Of a stretch of 7,812 bases of DNA, positions 1 to 5,913 are shown one piece after another. Numbering within the stretch: position 1 is the first letter of the stretch; the number at the start of each line of letters is the position of its first letter. The DNA comes from Clostridiales bacterium. Lineage in GTDB: Bacteria; Bacillota; Clostridia; Saccharofermentanales; UBA5734. Both the position numbers and the translations under genes were made by a program. The stretch spans positions 1 to 7,812 of the forward strand of contig DMJC01000095.1 in NCBI GenBank assembly GCA_003451915.1. Direction: 5' to 3'. A model generated the notes under the pieces. The model saw only the letters and a program-made list of their open reading frames with translations, was not told the origin of the DNA and ran no database searches.

Positions 1-153
1 AAATACAACTTTAAAAAAATAATACCGTACGAATACCGGAAAATCAACGCCATCGCGTCCAAACTGGAAAAAAATGGAATGAGTCATGCTGAGGCAATCG
101 CAACGGCGTTCAAGACGATGAGTGAGAACGGAAAAGGGAAGGGGAACGAATAG
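1..153 (+). CDS. gltB: Glutamate synthase large subunit, C-terminal end (partial)
   Basis: Frame 1 is open from the window edge to a TAG at 151-153 and gives 50 residues. They include a basic YRKI stretch, the pattern LEKNGMSHAEAIATAF and a charged, glycine-rich tail. This matches the usual extreme C-terminus of the GltB glutamate synthase large subunit (an acidic/basic helix of the form RxLEKxGMxxxEAxxxAF), which lies just after the glutamate synthase C-terminal beta-helix domain. The stop overlaps the gltD start by one base, the normal gltB-gltD order, which is the strongest support. GltB hydrolyses glutamine and makes glutamate from 2-oxoglutarate. The catalytic parts lie outside the window, so the identification depends on the neighbour and the short tail. 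Confidence 0.82.
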   Translation, partial: KYNFKKIIPYEYRKINAIASKLEKNGMSHAEAIATAFKTMSENGKGKGNE

Positions 154-1634
154 TGGGCAAGACAGGCGGCTTTATTGAATACAGCCGAAAGGATCATGGT
201 GTGCGTGCGCCTCAGGATCGCATAGGTGATTATGGTGAATTTTCGCAAAGACTTCCCGAGGATGAACAGAAAATCCAGGCGGCCAGATGCATGAATTGCG
301 GAACGCCGTTTTGCCAGGCCGGCCTGGACATTAATGGCAAACTGACTGGATGTCCCCTTCATAATCTTATTCCCGAGTGGAATGATCTTGTTTTTCGCGG
401 CAAATGGCAAGAGGCTTATGAACGTCTTGTATTAACGAATCCTTTCCCGGAATTTACCGGAAGGCTCTGCCCGGCGCCTTGTGAGGCTGGCTGCAATCTC
501 GGCCTCAACGATGATCCGACCAGTATCAAGGACACCGAACTTCAAATCATTGAAAGGGCTTTTGAATCCGGATGGGCAAAACCAATTTCGATTGTAAACC
601 GGACAGGAAAGAAAGTGCTGGTTATCGGCTCCGGCCCATCTGGCCTAGCTGCGGCACATACGCTCAACAGACTTGGAAATCAAGTAACGGTATTTGAGCG
701 TGACGACCGAATGGGTGGTCTTCTCATGTATGGCATCCCCAACATGAAACTTGACAAGAGAATTGTTTCGCGGAGGCTTGAGAATATGAAAAGCGAAGGC
801 ATCCGACTGGAATGCAACATGCCCATTACATCCAAGGAACAAGCTGATCAGATTCTTGTGGAATATGATGCAGTCCTGCTTTGCTGCGGCTCAAAAAAGG
901 CCCGCGATCTCTCAGTTCCCGGCCGGGAAGCTTTGGGAATATACTTTGCGGTTGACTACCTCTCAAGGAATACAAAGAGCCTGCTTGAATCGGATCTTAC
1001 AGATGGGAAAGAGATCTCGGCAAAAGGTAAGCATGTTGTGATCGTAGGGGGTGGCGATACGGGCACAGACTGCACAGCGACCGCAGTTCGCCAAGGGGCA
1101 GTCTCTATTACGCAGATCGAGATTATGGATTGTCCGCCTGAAAAACGGGACTATAATAATCCATGGCCAGAATGGCCAGTAGTCTGCAAGCAGGACTATG
1201 GACAGCAGGAAGTTATATTAAAATATGGTATGGATCCAAGACGCTGGCTGACAACGATCACCAAAATCAACAAGGGCTTTTCCGGGGAAATTATTTCCGT
1301 GGAGGTCTCTCGCGTGAAATGGGAGAAGGTAGAAAATAGCATTGTAGCTGTTCCACTTAAAGGTAGCGAAGAGATATTATCTTGTGACCTTCTTCTGATT
1401 GCGATGGGATTTACTGGTCCTGAAGCAGCTATAATGGATGCGTTTTCGGTCGAAGTGAATAACAGAGGTTATCCCGTGTCCGATGTACTCTTCCACACGT
1501 CAAATCCCAAAGTATTCACTGCCGGTGATCAGCGCAGGGGGCAGTCACTTGTTGTTTGGGCGATTCGGGAGGGCATCGAGTGTGCTTATGAGGTCAATCA
1601 TAGCGACCTCCGGACAACCTACGTCTTACTATAA
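153..1634 (+). CDS. gltD: Glutamate synthase small subunit (NADPH/NADH-dependent)
   Basis: 493 residues, the normal length for GltD. It supplies electrons from NAD(P)H through FAD and Fe-S clusters to GltB for glutamate synthesis in the cytoplasm. The N-terminal Fe-S domain has C46, C49, C54 and C67, then a CPAPCEAGC segment with C106, C110 and C114. The FAD-binding Rossmann motif GSGPSG is at 159-164, followed by the FERDDRMGGLL segment. The NAD(P)-binding motif GGGDTG is at 299-304. The C-terminal FAD contact AGD is at 457-459, followed by RRGQSLVVWAIREG. The GTG start overlaps the gltB stop (TAGTG) and has an AAGGGG-type ribosome binding site inside the end of gltB, so translational coupling is likely. 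The last ten or so residues (SDLRTTYVLL) differ from the common LMG-type tail, but no key residue is missing. Confidence 0.96.
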   Translation: MGKTGGFIEYSRKDHGVRAPQDRIGDYGEFSQRLPEDEQKIQAARCMNCGTPFCQAGLDINGKLTGCPLHNLIPEWNDLVFRGKWQEAYERLVLTNPFPEFTGRLCPAPCEAGCNLGLNDDPTSIKDTELQIIERAFESGWAKPISIVNRTGKKVLVIGSGPSGLAAAHTLNRLGNQVTVFERDDRMGGLLMYGIPNMKLDKRIVSRRLENMKSEGIRLECNMPITSKEQADQILVEYDAVLLCCGSKKARDLSVPGREALGIYFAVDYLSRNTKSLLESDLTDGKEISAKGKHVVIVGGGDTGTDCTATAVRQGAVSITQIEIMDCPPEKRDYNNPWPEWPVVCKQDYGQQEVILKYGMDPRRWLTTITKINKGFSGEIISVEVSRVKWEKVENSIVAVPLKGSEEILSCDLLLIAMGFTGPEAAIMDAFSVEVNNRGYPVSDVLFHTSNPKVFTAGDQRRGQSLVVWAIREGIECAYEVNHSDLRTTYVLL

Positions 1635-1703
1635 TCCTAAAGGCGGTCAGGGCCGAGAAGAGGCAGCTACCAAGATGCCGATTGATCGAACAAAAACAGC
1701 GGG

Positions 1704-1979
1704 ATGGAAACCGTTCTGACCATTCTCCTCGGCATCATCGCCGTGGCTCTGGTCGGCATCGCCATCATGCTGGTGGCAACCGCTCTCTTTATCTTGGGAA
1801 TCCGTTGGCTGATACTATGGATTGCAAAGCGCAAATTTCCCATGTCAGCAACGGTTGACCACACTGGTTTTGCCATCGAGCCAGGTGTAATTCGCGCTGT
1901 TCTGCAAACCGGGCTATATGTCAACCAGCCGCTGATCACGGAAATAACTGCGAACGTCCAGCGGAGCGATCCAAGCTAA
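1704..1979 (+). CDS. Small hydrophobic membrane protein, hypothetical
   Basis: A 91-residue ORF that I do not recognise. Residues about 4-41 are strongly hydrophobic (LLGIIAVALVGIAIMLVATA, then LFILGIRWLILWI) and could form one long or two short membrane helices. A KRK cluster follows, then a roughly 45-residue polar tail. The start ATG at 1704 has no good Shine-Dalgarno site (AAAACAGCGGG precedes it) and no clear promoter, and no terminator separates it from gltD 69 bases upstream, so it may be read through from gltBD. It could be a real small membrane protein, the 5' part of a decayed gene, or chance. The long uninterrupted hydrophobic run is the main argument for coding. Confidence 0.4.
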   Translation: METVLTILLGIIAVALVGIAIMLVATALFILGIRWLILWIAKRKFPMSATVDHTGFAIEPGVIRAVLQTGLYVNQPLITEITANVQRSDPS

Positions 1980-2056
1980 TGCCTCTGCTATCCGAGACCC
2001 GCAGGCGTGGTTGCTTTAATCGTGCATTACACGAGAGGTAGTTTGAAATTGTAGTG

Positions 2057-2283
2057 CTATAACTTGAGCGATATTTTTTTCAGGAAACGGCCAAATGCTT
2101 CCTGTTTGAATAAAATCGTTAATCCCCATTCACGCATGAATGCTACCGGATCAGCCTGATCCTCCAGATAACCGAAGCTTTTCAGCGTACGTTGCTTGGG
2201 TGGTTTGCCCGGTGCAGGTCGATACGAAGATTATGCTGCCTGGCACTCTTTCGGCCAATCAATTTTGAACATTTTGAAAACAT
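2057..2283 (-). pseudogene. IS1634-type transposase N-terminal fragment (frameshifted remnant)
   Basis: On the minus strand from about 2221 down to a TAG at 2057-2059, one frame reads RPAPGKPPKQRTLKSFGYL, then EDQADPVAFMREW and a basic end. The arrangement GKP-x-QRT-x-K-SFGYL followed by DP and a short acidic/aromatic stretch is the N-terminal signature of IS1634/IS4-group transposases (compare K(T/V)xSFGYLxxL...DPxAHF). The matching frame has a TAA just upstream at 2231-2233. A different frame, from an ATG at 2281-2283, reads through RKSARQHNLRI into the same place, which suggests a frameshift around 2212-2222. The catalytic DDE domain is absent on both sides, and I could not find terminal inverted repeats. 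This is a dead fragment of an insertion sequence, probably deposited and then largely deleted. Confidence 0.62.
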
Positions 2284-2303
2284 TTTACCAATTAAGTCAT
2301 GAT

Positions 2304-2334
2304 TTGTCACGATTTGCTGTAAAGTGTATATAAT
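2304..2334 (+). promoter_or_regulatory. Possible sigma70 promoter for the MshEN gene
   Basis: A perfect TATAAT lies at 2329-2334. The best upstream -35 is TTGTCA at 2304-2309, but the 19-base spacer is long. Transcription would start near 2341, giving a leader of about 60 bases before the ATG at 2401. It lies in the gap between the transposase remnant and the gene, a plausible place. The -10 match carries most of the weight. Confidence 0.4.
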
Positions 2335-2400
2335 AGAGTTGATGGAACTCGTTGCGCTTCGTTGCAGAATAATTGGGTTGATGCCCACCGAGGTCAAATT

Positions 2401-3546
2401 ATGTTGAAACTAGGATGCATTCTGACAGAGCAGGGCCTACTGACAGAGGACCAGCTGAAAACAGCTCTCGAGCTGCAAAAGATGACGGGTAAGAAGCTGG
2501 GGGAAGTGCTCATCGATAAGGGCATGCTCTCAGACATCCAGATCATGAAGGCGTTGGAAATCCAATGCAAGATACCGTATGTCGACTTATCTGACGTCCG
2601 CGCCGAACCGGGTGCGCTCAGCCTGATCGGCGAAGAATACGCCAGAAAATTCTGTGCCATCCCGATCGACTTTGAAGACGACAAGTTGATTGTCGCGATC
2701 AACGATCCGCTTGATTTTATTCTGGTTGATGAAATCGGCTATCTGACCGGCAAGAATATTTTGCCCAGATTGAGCACAAAAAAGCAGATTCTGGCAGCGA
2801 TCGAAACCAATTATGGCCTTTCAGCTGGCCAGTTAACAGTTCATAAAGCCGAGCATGATCTCGAGAAGAAAGCCCGTAAACCTAAAATTGCAGTTGATCA
2901 CAAACCTGAACCCGTTGCTCAAGCGGTTTTTGTCGCCCCGATTCCAGTTACGGCTCCAGCTCCAGTACAAACTCCGGCTCCGGTTGAAACTCCGGCTCCG
3001 ACCTCAATTGTTAATATTCCAGAACCAACACCAATATCTGTTGAAGTCGAAAACATTCCCGAACCAGTCGCTGTACAGCCTGAAATAGTCGCTCCCCCTG
3101 CACCCGAGCCCAACCCCGAAACCGTTGAAGTCTACCAGACAGTCGATGAGGTTGCCGCTGAGCAGTCACTCGCAACGATCACTGAAGATCGCTTGCCTGA
3201 TCAAGGAGGTTTTATGCTCGATTTTACAAAATCAGTTAAACAGCATTTTCCTGTTAACATGATTGACAATCAGACCATTCGAGTCCGCATGCCAACTAAA
3301 AAATCATTTGCCGCAATGGTTGAGCTGCAGGACAAACTCGCCAGACTTGTCACACTCAACGCCAATATTTCTGCACAGCTGGATGAGATTTACGATTTAT
3401 GTTCAACTATTTTATCGAACAATCTTGATCAAAAGGAAATCAGCAGTGAATATCTGTCCGATCTGCTGGATCTTGAGGATCTGCGGATCTTTTACAAGAC
3501 TTATGCGGAATTCGTTAATTCAGTGTTGAATGGCACAAATAACTGA
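2401..3546 (+). CDS. MshEN-domain protein with Pro-rich linker and phage-chaperone-like C-terminal domain
   Basis: 381 residues from the ATG at 2401, chosen because CGAGGT at 2389-2394 sits 6 bases upstream. A TTG at 2362 would add 13 residues but has no ribosome binding site. Residues 1 to about 140 form an MshEN (GspE N-terminal) domain. It holds two 24-residue copies of the family's cyclic-di-GMP motif, at 3-26 (K3-L4-G5, G12, L19, L23, Q26) and 32-55 (K32-L33-G34, G41, L52, Q55), separated by exactly five residues. The usual leading Arg is Lys in both. The domain continues through IPYVDL, an AIPI stretch and AINDPLD. No Walker A, Walker B or Asp/His box follows, so this is not a GspE/PilB ATPase. 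Residues about 170-265 are a low-complexity Pro/Val/Glu/Ala linker. Residues 272-381 form a mostly helical domain of the type MLDFTKSV...IRVRMPTKKSF...LSNNLDQKEIS...FVNSVLN. This recalls small Firmicutes phage tail-assembly chaperones; that is inference from pattern memory only. Role: probably a cyclic-di-GMP-responsive cytoplasmic protein; partner unknown. Confidence 0.8.
   Translation: MLKLGCILTEQGLLTEDQLKTALELQKMTGKKLGEVLIDKGMLSDIQIMKALEIQCKIPYVDLSDVRAEPGALSLIGEEYARKFCAIPIDFEDDKLIVAINDPLDFILVDEIGYLTGKNILPRLSTKKQILAAIETNYGLSAGQLTVHKAEHDLEKKARKPKIAVDHKPEPVAQAVFVAPIPVTAPAPVQTPAPVETPAPTSIVNIPEPTPISVEVENIPEPVAVQPEIVAPPAPEPNPETVEVYQTVDEVAAEQSLATITEDRLPDQGGFMLDFTKSVKQHFPVNMIDNQTIRVRMPTKKSFAAMVELQDKLARLVTLNANISAQLDEIYDLCSTILSNNLDQKEISSEYLSDLLDLEDLRIFYKTYAEFVNSVLNGTNN
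2938..3123 (+). repeat. Proline-rich coding repeat (linker)
   Basis: Degenerate in-frame repeats code for units such as APAPVQTPAPVETPAPT and later IPEPTPISVEVENIPEPV. At DNA level the unit ACTCCGGCTCCG recurs. Such Pro-Ala/Pro-Glu tracts usually form extended, flexible spacers between folded domains, and their DNA can expand or shrink by slippage. Confidence 0.7.
3203..3216 (+). promoter_or_regulatory. Internal ribosome binding site and in-frame ATG within the MshEN gene
   Basis: AAGGAGGT at 3203-3210 is followed after 3 bases (TTT) by ATG at 3214-3216, in frame with the larger gene (its codon 272). This is the strongest Shine-Dalgarno in the window and stands at the boundary between the Pro-rich linker and the C-terminal domain. 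In the long product the site is simply translated as the Gly-Gly-Phe before the Met. Confidence 0.65.
3214..3546 (+). CDS. Possible separately translated C-terminal domain (110 aa), tail-chaperone-like
   Basis: This ORF is nested in frame within the 2401-3546 gene and would make the C-terminal domain alone (110 residues, starting MLDFTKSVKQHF). The support is the consensus ribosome binding site at 3203-3210 and the fact that the Met falls exactly at the start of the folded-looking domain. The sequence has a basic beta-like start (IRVRMPTKKSF), then predicted helices (LDEIYDLCSTILSNN, LDLEDLRIFYKTYAEFVNSVL). In length and pattern it resembles small tail-assembly-chaperone-like proteins of Firmicutes phages, but no other phage gene is visible in the window. 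It could be an alternative short isoform of the larger protein, or an ancestral stand-alone gene that was fused to the linker when an upstream stop was lost. Whether both products are made cannot be told from sequence. Confidence 0.45.
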   Translation: MLDFTKSVKQHFPVNMIDNQTIRVRMPTKKSFAAMVELQDKLARLVTLNANISAQLDEIYDLCSTILSNNLDQKEISSEYLSDLLDLEDLRIFYKTYAEFVNSVLNGTNN

Positions 3547-3565
3547 CGCATGGTAACATAAGCGC

Positions 3566-3595
3566 TTGTTCTCCCCTGCACTGTTCTGCTATTGT
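3566..3595 (+). promoter_or_regulatory. Weak possible promoter for the DUF4256 gene
   Basis: TTGTTC at 3566-3571 and TATTGT at 3590-3595 are 18 bases apart in the 81-base gap before the DUF4256 gene. Both boxes are imperfect. No terminator is visible after the upstream gene, so the two genes could also share a transcript. Confidence 0.25.
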
Positions 3596-3627
3596 CAGGG
3601 CAATTCCATTTTAGGAGGTGCCCGATC

Positions 3628-4194
3628 ATGGCAAACGAAAAACCAGCCCTGACAGCCGAACAACGAGACCATTTGCTTAAAACCTTGCAGACACGTTTTG
3701 AAAAAAACATGGGTCGGCATATCGATCAGAACTGGTCAGATGTGCTGGCCCGTTTGTCCGCTCAAGCGGATAAACTCTGGTCGCTCAGTGAGATGGAGCG
3801 AACGGGCGGTGAGCCAGATGTTATCGGTCTGGATCCGTTCACAGGTGAATTCACTTTTGCTGATTGCTCAGCCGAGAGTCCCGCCGGACGTCGCAGCCTG
3901 TGCTACGATCAGGAAGCCCTTCTTTCGCGCAAAGAGAATCGTCCCGTCAGCAGCGCGATGGCCATGGCTGCCGAAATGGGTGTCGAGTTGCTGGACGAAG
4001 CCGCCTATCGGGCCTTGCAAGATCTGGGAAAATTTGATTTGAAAACTTCGAGCTGGATACTGACACCGCCCGAAATGCGTCAATTGGGCGGCGCACTTTT
4101 CTGTGACCGCCGCTATGAGCGGATTTTCACCTACCATAATGGTGCCGAATCGTATTATGGCGCCAGAGGGTTCCGGACTCAGTTGCATGTCTGA
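3628..4194 (+). CDS. DUF4256 family protein
   Basis: 188 residues from the ATG at 3628, set by AGGAGGTG at 3613-3620 seven bases upstream. A TTG at 3592 lies before the ribosome binding site and is not used here. The whole length matches the DUF4256 family, whose size is normally about 185 residues. An N-terminal helix (AEQRDHLLKTLQTRFEKNMGRH) is followed by LWSLSEMERTGGEPDV (51-65), DCSAESPAGRRSLCYD (79-94), SRKENRP, AMAMAAEMGVELL, a KTSSW segment, GGALFCDRRY and YHNGAESYYGARGFR near the C-terminus. The many fixed charged and aromatic residues suggest a soluble cytoplasmic enzyme or binding protein, but the family has no established function to my knowledge. No signal peptide or membrane helix. 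It converges with the ZIP transporter gene across a 19-base gap. Confidence 0.93.
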   Translation: MANEKPALTAEQRDHLLKTLQTRFEKNMGRHIDQNWSDVLARLSAQADKLWSLSEMERTGGEPDVIGLDPFTGEFTFADCSAESPAGRRSLCYDQEALLSRKENRPVSSAMAMAAEMGVELLDEAAYRALQDLGKFDLKTSSWILTPPEMRQLGGALFCDRRYERIFTYHNGAESYYGARGFRTQLHV

Positions 4195-4213
4195 CCGAGG
4201 TTTGGGCTGATTA

Positions 4214-5035
4214 TTAACCCAGCCCGACATCCAAAGCCATCATCACAGCAAACCCCAGCATGCAGCCAATCGTCGCCAGGTCAGTTGAACTGCCGCCGCG
4301 ATTGTTTTGCGCCTCAGGTATCAATTCTTCGATGACGACATAAATCATCGCGCCAGCGGCGAAAGCCAGTGCATAGGGCAGTATCGCGCGCATGGAGATG
4401 ACTGCAAATGCGCCAAGCACACCAGCTATGGGCTCAACCAGGCCGGAAGCCTGACCGAACAGAAAGGCTTTTTTTCGGCTGAAACCTTCACGGCGCAATG
4501 GAATCGCTACAGCTGCACCTTCCGGGAAGTTTTGCAGGCCGATACCGATGGCCAGAGCGACAGCCCCGGCCAGCGAAGCCGATGGTATGCCAGAGGCGGC
4601 TGCCCCAAATGCGACACCGACAGCCAAGCCTTCAGGTATATTATGCAGTGTTATGGCGAGAACCAGTAAAATACTGCGCTGCCAGCTTGTTTTTATACCT
4701 TCAGCCTGATTCTTTTCCAGTCCGATATGCAGATGTGGCAACAATTTGTCGATCAGCCACAAGAACAGACCGCCGGCCAGAAAGCCGATGGCAACTGTCA
4801 GCCAGGCGATCTGACCCTGGTCTGTGGACATTTCAATGGCCGGCGCCAGCAGTGACCAGAAACTGGCTGCAATCATGACACCAGCTGCAAAGCCGAGCAT
4901 GCTGTTCAAAACTGCTTTGTTGATCGTTTTAAAGAAGAAAACCAGACCCGCGCCCAGTGCTGTCACGCCATACGTGAAAAGTGTGCCGATCAGCGCCTGA
5001 CTGGCTGGTGGAAATCCTGCTAACCATTCAAACAT
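4214..5035 (-). CDS. ZIP family divalent metal transporter, GufA-type
   Basis: 273 residues with about eight membrane helices, normal for bacterial GufA/ZupT-like ZIP proteins. These import divalent metals such as Zn2+, Fe2+ or Mn2+ across the inner membrane; the metal cannot be told here. An early helix has [21 protein letters not shown] (48-68). Helix 4 carries the metal-site motif HNIPEG (H131, N132, P134, E135) and helix 5 carries QNFPEG (Q168, N169, E172), the GufA form of the second site. Helix 6 has GLVEP with E201, and helix 7 ends in EELIPEA. The loop between helices 3 and 4 is short, with two His (H101, H103) rather than a long His-rich stretch. The start is fixed by CGGAGGG (5042-5048) six bases ahead. 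It is divergent from the NTF2-like gene and convergent with the DUF4256 gene, so it is probably a single-gene transcript. Confidence 0.95.
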   Translation of the reverse strand: MFEWLAGFPPASQALIGTLFTYGVTALGAGLVFFFKTINKAVLNSMLGFAAGVMIAASFWSLLAPAIEMSTDQGQIAWLTVAIGFLAGGLFLWLIDKLLPHLHIGLEKNQAEGIKTSWQRSILLVLAITLHNIPEGLAVGVAFGAAASGIPSASLAGAVALAIGIGLQNFPEGAAVAIPLRREGFSRKKAFLFGQASGLVEPIAGVLGAFAVISMRAILPYALAFAAGAMIYVVIEELIPEAQNNRGGSSTDLATIGCMLGFAVMMALDVGLG

Positions 5036-5105
5036 ATCAGACCCTCCGTATTCTTCAGGGAAATGCTGTCCAGATCATTCACAGCAATCGCTCCTTTGCC
5101 AATAG

Positions 5106-5133
5106 AATATATCAAAGTACTCGGGCTTGTAAA
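5106..5133 (-). promoter_or_regulatory. Probable sigma70 promoter for the ZIP transporter gene
   Basis: Read on the minus strand, TTTACA (5128-5133) and TATATT (5106-5111) are 16 bases apart. The transcript would start near 5099, giving a leader of about 65 bases. That leader contains a small inverted repeat, TGCTGT (5064-5069) with ACAGCA (5081-5086), upstream of the ribosome binding site. I see no recognisable metal riboswitch or Zur/Fur-type box. Confidence 0.5.
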
Positions 5134-5140
5134 CTTGAAG

Positions 5141-5169
5141 TTGATTATCAGGCAGCTGGTGTTTATAAT
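5141..5169 (+). promoter_or_regulatory. Sigma70 promoter for the NTF2/SnoaL-like gene
   Basis: TTGATT (5141-5146) and a perfect TATAAT (5164-5169) are separated by the ideal 17 bases. The start point would fall near 5176, inside the palindrome at 5168-5183. The leader to the ATG at 5202 is then only about 25 bases and contains GAGGAGG at 5187-5193. Confidence 0.65.
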
Positions 5170-5183
5170 ATTACCAGTAATAT
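5168..5183. promoter_or_regulatory. Candidate operator palindrome at the transcription start of the NTF2-like gene
   Basis: ATATTAC-CA-GTAATAT is a perfect 7-bp inverted repeat with a 2-bp centre. It overlaps the last two bases of the -10 box and the predicted start point. A regulator bound here would block the promoter, as TetR- or MarR-type repressors commonly do. No regulator gene is in the window, so the binding protein is unknown. Confidence 0.5.
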
Positions 5184-5201
5184 ATCGAGGAGGAAAAAAT
5201 C

Positions 5202-5867
5202 ATGGTTAAGTCGATGGAAAAAATGGTCCAGGAATTGTGGGACACCGAGCAAATCCGCAAGCTGATGGCTCGTTATATCTATTATTCATATGCCAGGACC
5301 TGGAGTGAAGTGCCTGGCATGTTCGCCAAGCGAGAGGACATCTGGATTGACTGTGAAGGATTTGGCACCTTTGACGGCGACGCCGGTATCCGCCGTTTCT
5401 TTGTCGACTGGCATAAATCGCTGGAGGGCGATGGCATCGGCACAATGAACATGCACCCGCTGACCACTGAAATCATTGAAGTGGCAGGTAATGGCGAGAC
5501 AGCGCGCGGCCTCTGGATTTCTCCCGGCACTGAAACCAAAAAAAGCTTCAAGACCGGCGAGCTGGAAGCCTTCTGGATCTGGGGCCTTTATGCCATTGAC
5601 TTCATCAAAGAAGATGGCGAGTGGAAATTCTGGCATTTCCGTATTCCGCACCTGCTGCTGTCTGACTACCATCATTCCTGGGTCGAGCTGGCCAAGGAAA
5701 AAATGACCGAGCAGGTCGCTAATGAAGGCCGCCCGCATGTCGACCGGCCACAGCAGTGCGAACCGACTTTTTACAACATCAATGGCCGGCCATCGCAATT
5801 CTACATGCCGCCGCTGCCATTTGAAAACGAAGCAGAACTTAAGAATTTCTGGGTACTGCCTGATTAG
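5202..5867 (+). CDS. NTF2-like (SnoaL-like fold) protein
   Basis: 221 residues. The start is fixed by GAGGAGG at 5187-5193, eight bases before the ATG. Residues about 10-145 look like a SnoaL-like (NTF2 fold) domain: an opening helix pair (ELWDTEQIRKLMARYIYYSYARTW), then GTFDGDAGIRRFF (55-67), a His-containing strand MNMHPLTTEIIEVAG (82-96), and paired strands ending WIWGLYAIDFIKEDGEWKFWHFRI. The family includes dehydratases, isomerases and cyclases acting on steroids, aromatics or polyketides, such as BaiE and scytalone dehydratase. H85 sits where the catalytic His lies in these enzymes, but the partner Asp usually found shortly before the Trp of helix 2 is not seen (YSYARTW at 28-34). An extra tail of about 65 residues, rich in Pro and aromatics (FYMPPLPFE), follows the fold. 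The substrate cannot be named. It has its own promoter and a candidate operator. Confidence 0.82.
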   Translation: MVKSMEKMVQELWDTEQIRKLMARYIYYSYARTWSEVPGMFAKREDIWIDCEGFGTFDGDAGIRRFFVDWHKSLEGDGIGTMNMHPLTTEIIEVAGNGETARGLWISPGTETKKSFKTGELEAFWIWGLYAIDFIKEDGEWKFWHFRIPHLLLSDYHHSWVELAKEKMTEQVANEGRPHVDRPQQCEPTFYNINGRPSQFYMPPLPFENEAELKNFWVLPD

Positions 5868-5913
5868 TGAAAGGTGAAAGGTGAAAGATGAAACCTGACT
5901 ATACCTGACTATA
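5867..5913. repeat. Tandem short repeats: (GTGAAAG)3 and CCTGACTATA x2
   Basis: GTGAAAG is repeated exactly three times (5867-5887) with a degenerate fourth copy, ATGAAAC (5888-5894). The ten-base unit CCTGACTATA then occurs twice in tandem (5894-5903 and 5904-5913). The first repeat begins with the last base of the NTF2-like gene's TAG. The second supplies the apparent stop codon of the minus-strand lipoprotein remnant. The pattern suggests replication slippage at a rearrangement junction. Confidence 0.8.

Noticed and set aside
2020..2034. TCGTG-CATTA-CACGA hairpin as a terminator after the small membrane ORF
   Set aside because: The five-pair stem is not followed by a T run and could easily be chance.
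2919..3113. Minus-strand Gly/Ala/Thr-rich frame opposite the Pro-rich linker
   Set aside because: It is the expected mirror of a proline-rich repeat on the other strand and has no start signals.
2938..3123. The repeated ACTCCGGCTCCG units as a CRISPR-like or regulatory DNA repeat
   Set aside because: The copies are in codon register, degenerate at third positions and have no spacers, as expected for a Pro-rich protein linker.
2401..3546. Calling this gene a type II secretion or pilus ATPase (GspE/PilB)
   Set aside because: Only the N-terminal MshEN part is present. No Walker A or B motif follows, and the C-terminal half is unrelated in pattern.
4204..4225. GGGCTG/CAGCCC inverted repeat between the convergent DUF4256 and ZIP genes, as a two-way terminator
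   Set aside because: The stem is only six pairs with a ten-base loop, overlaps the end of the ZIP gene, and has no T run on either strand.
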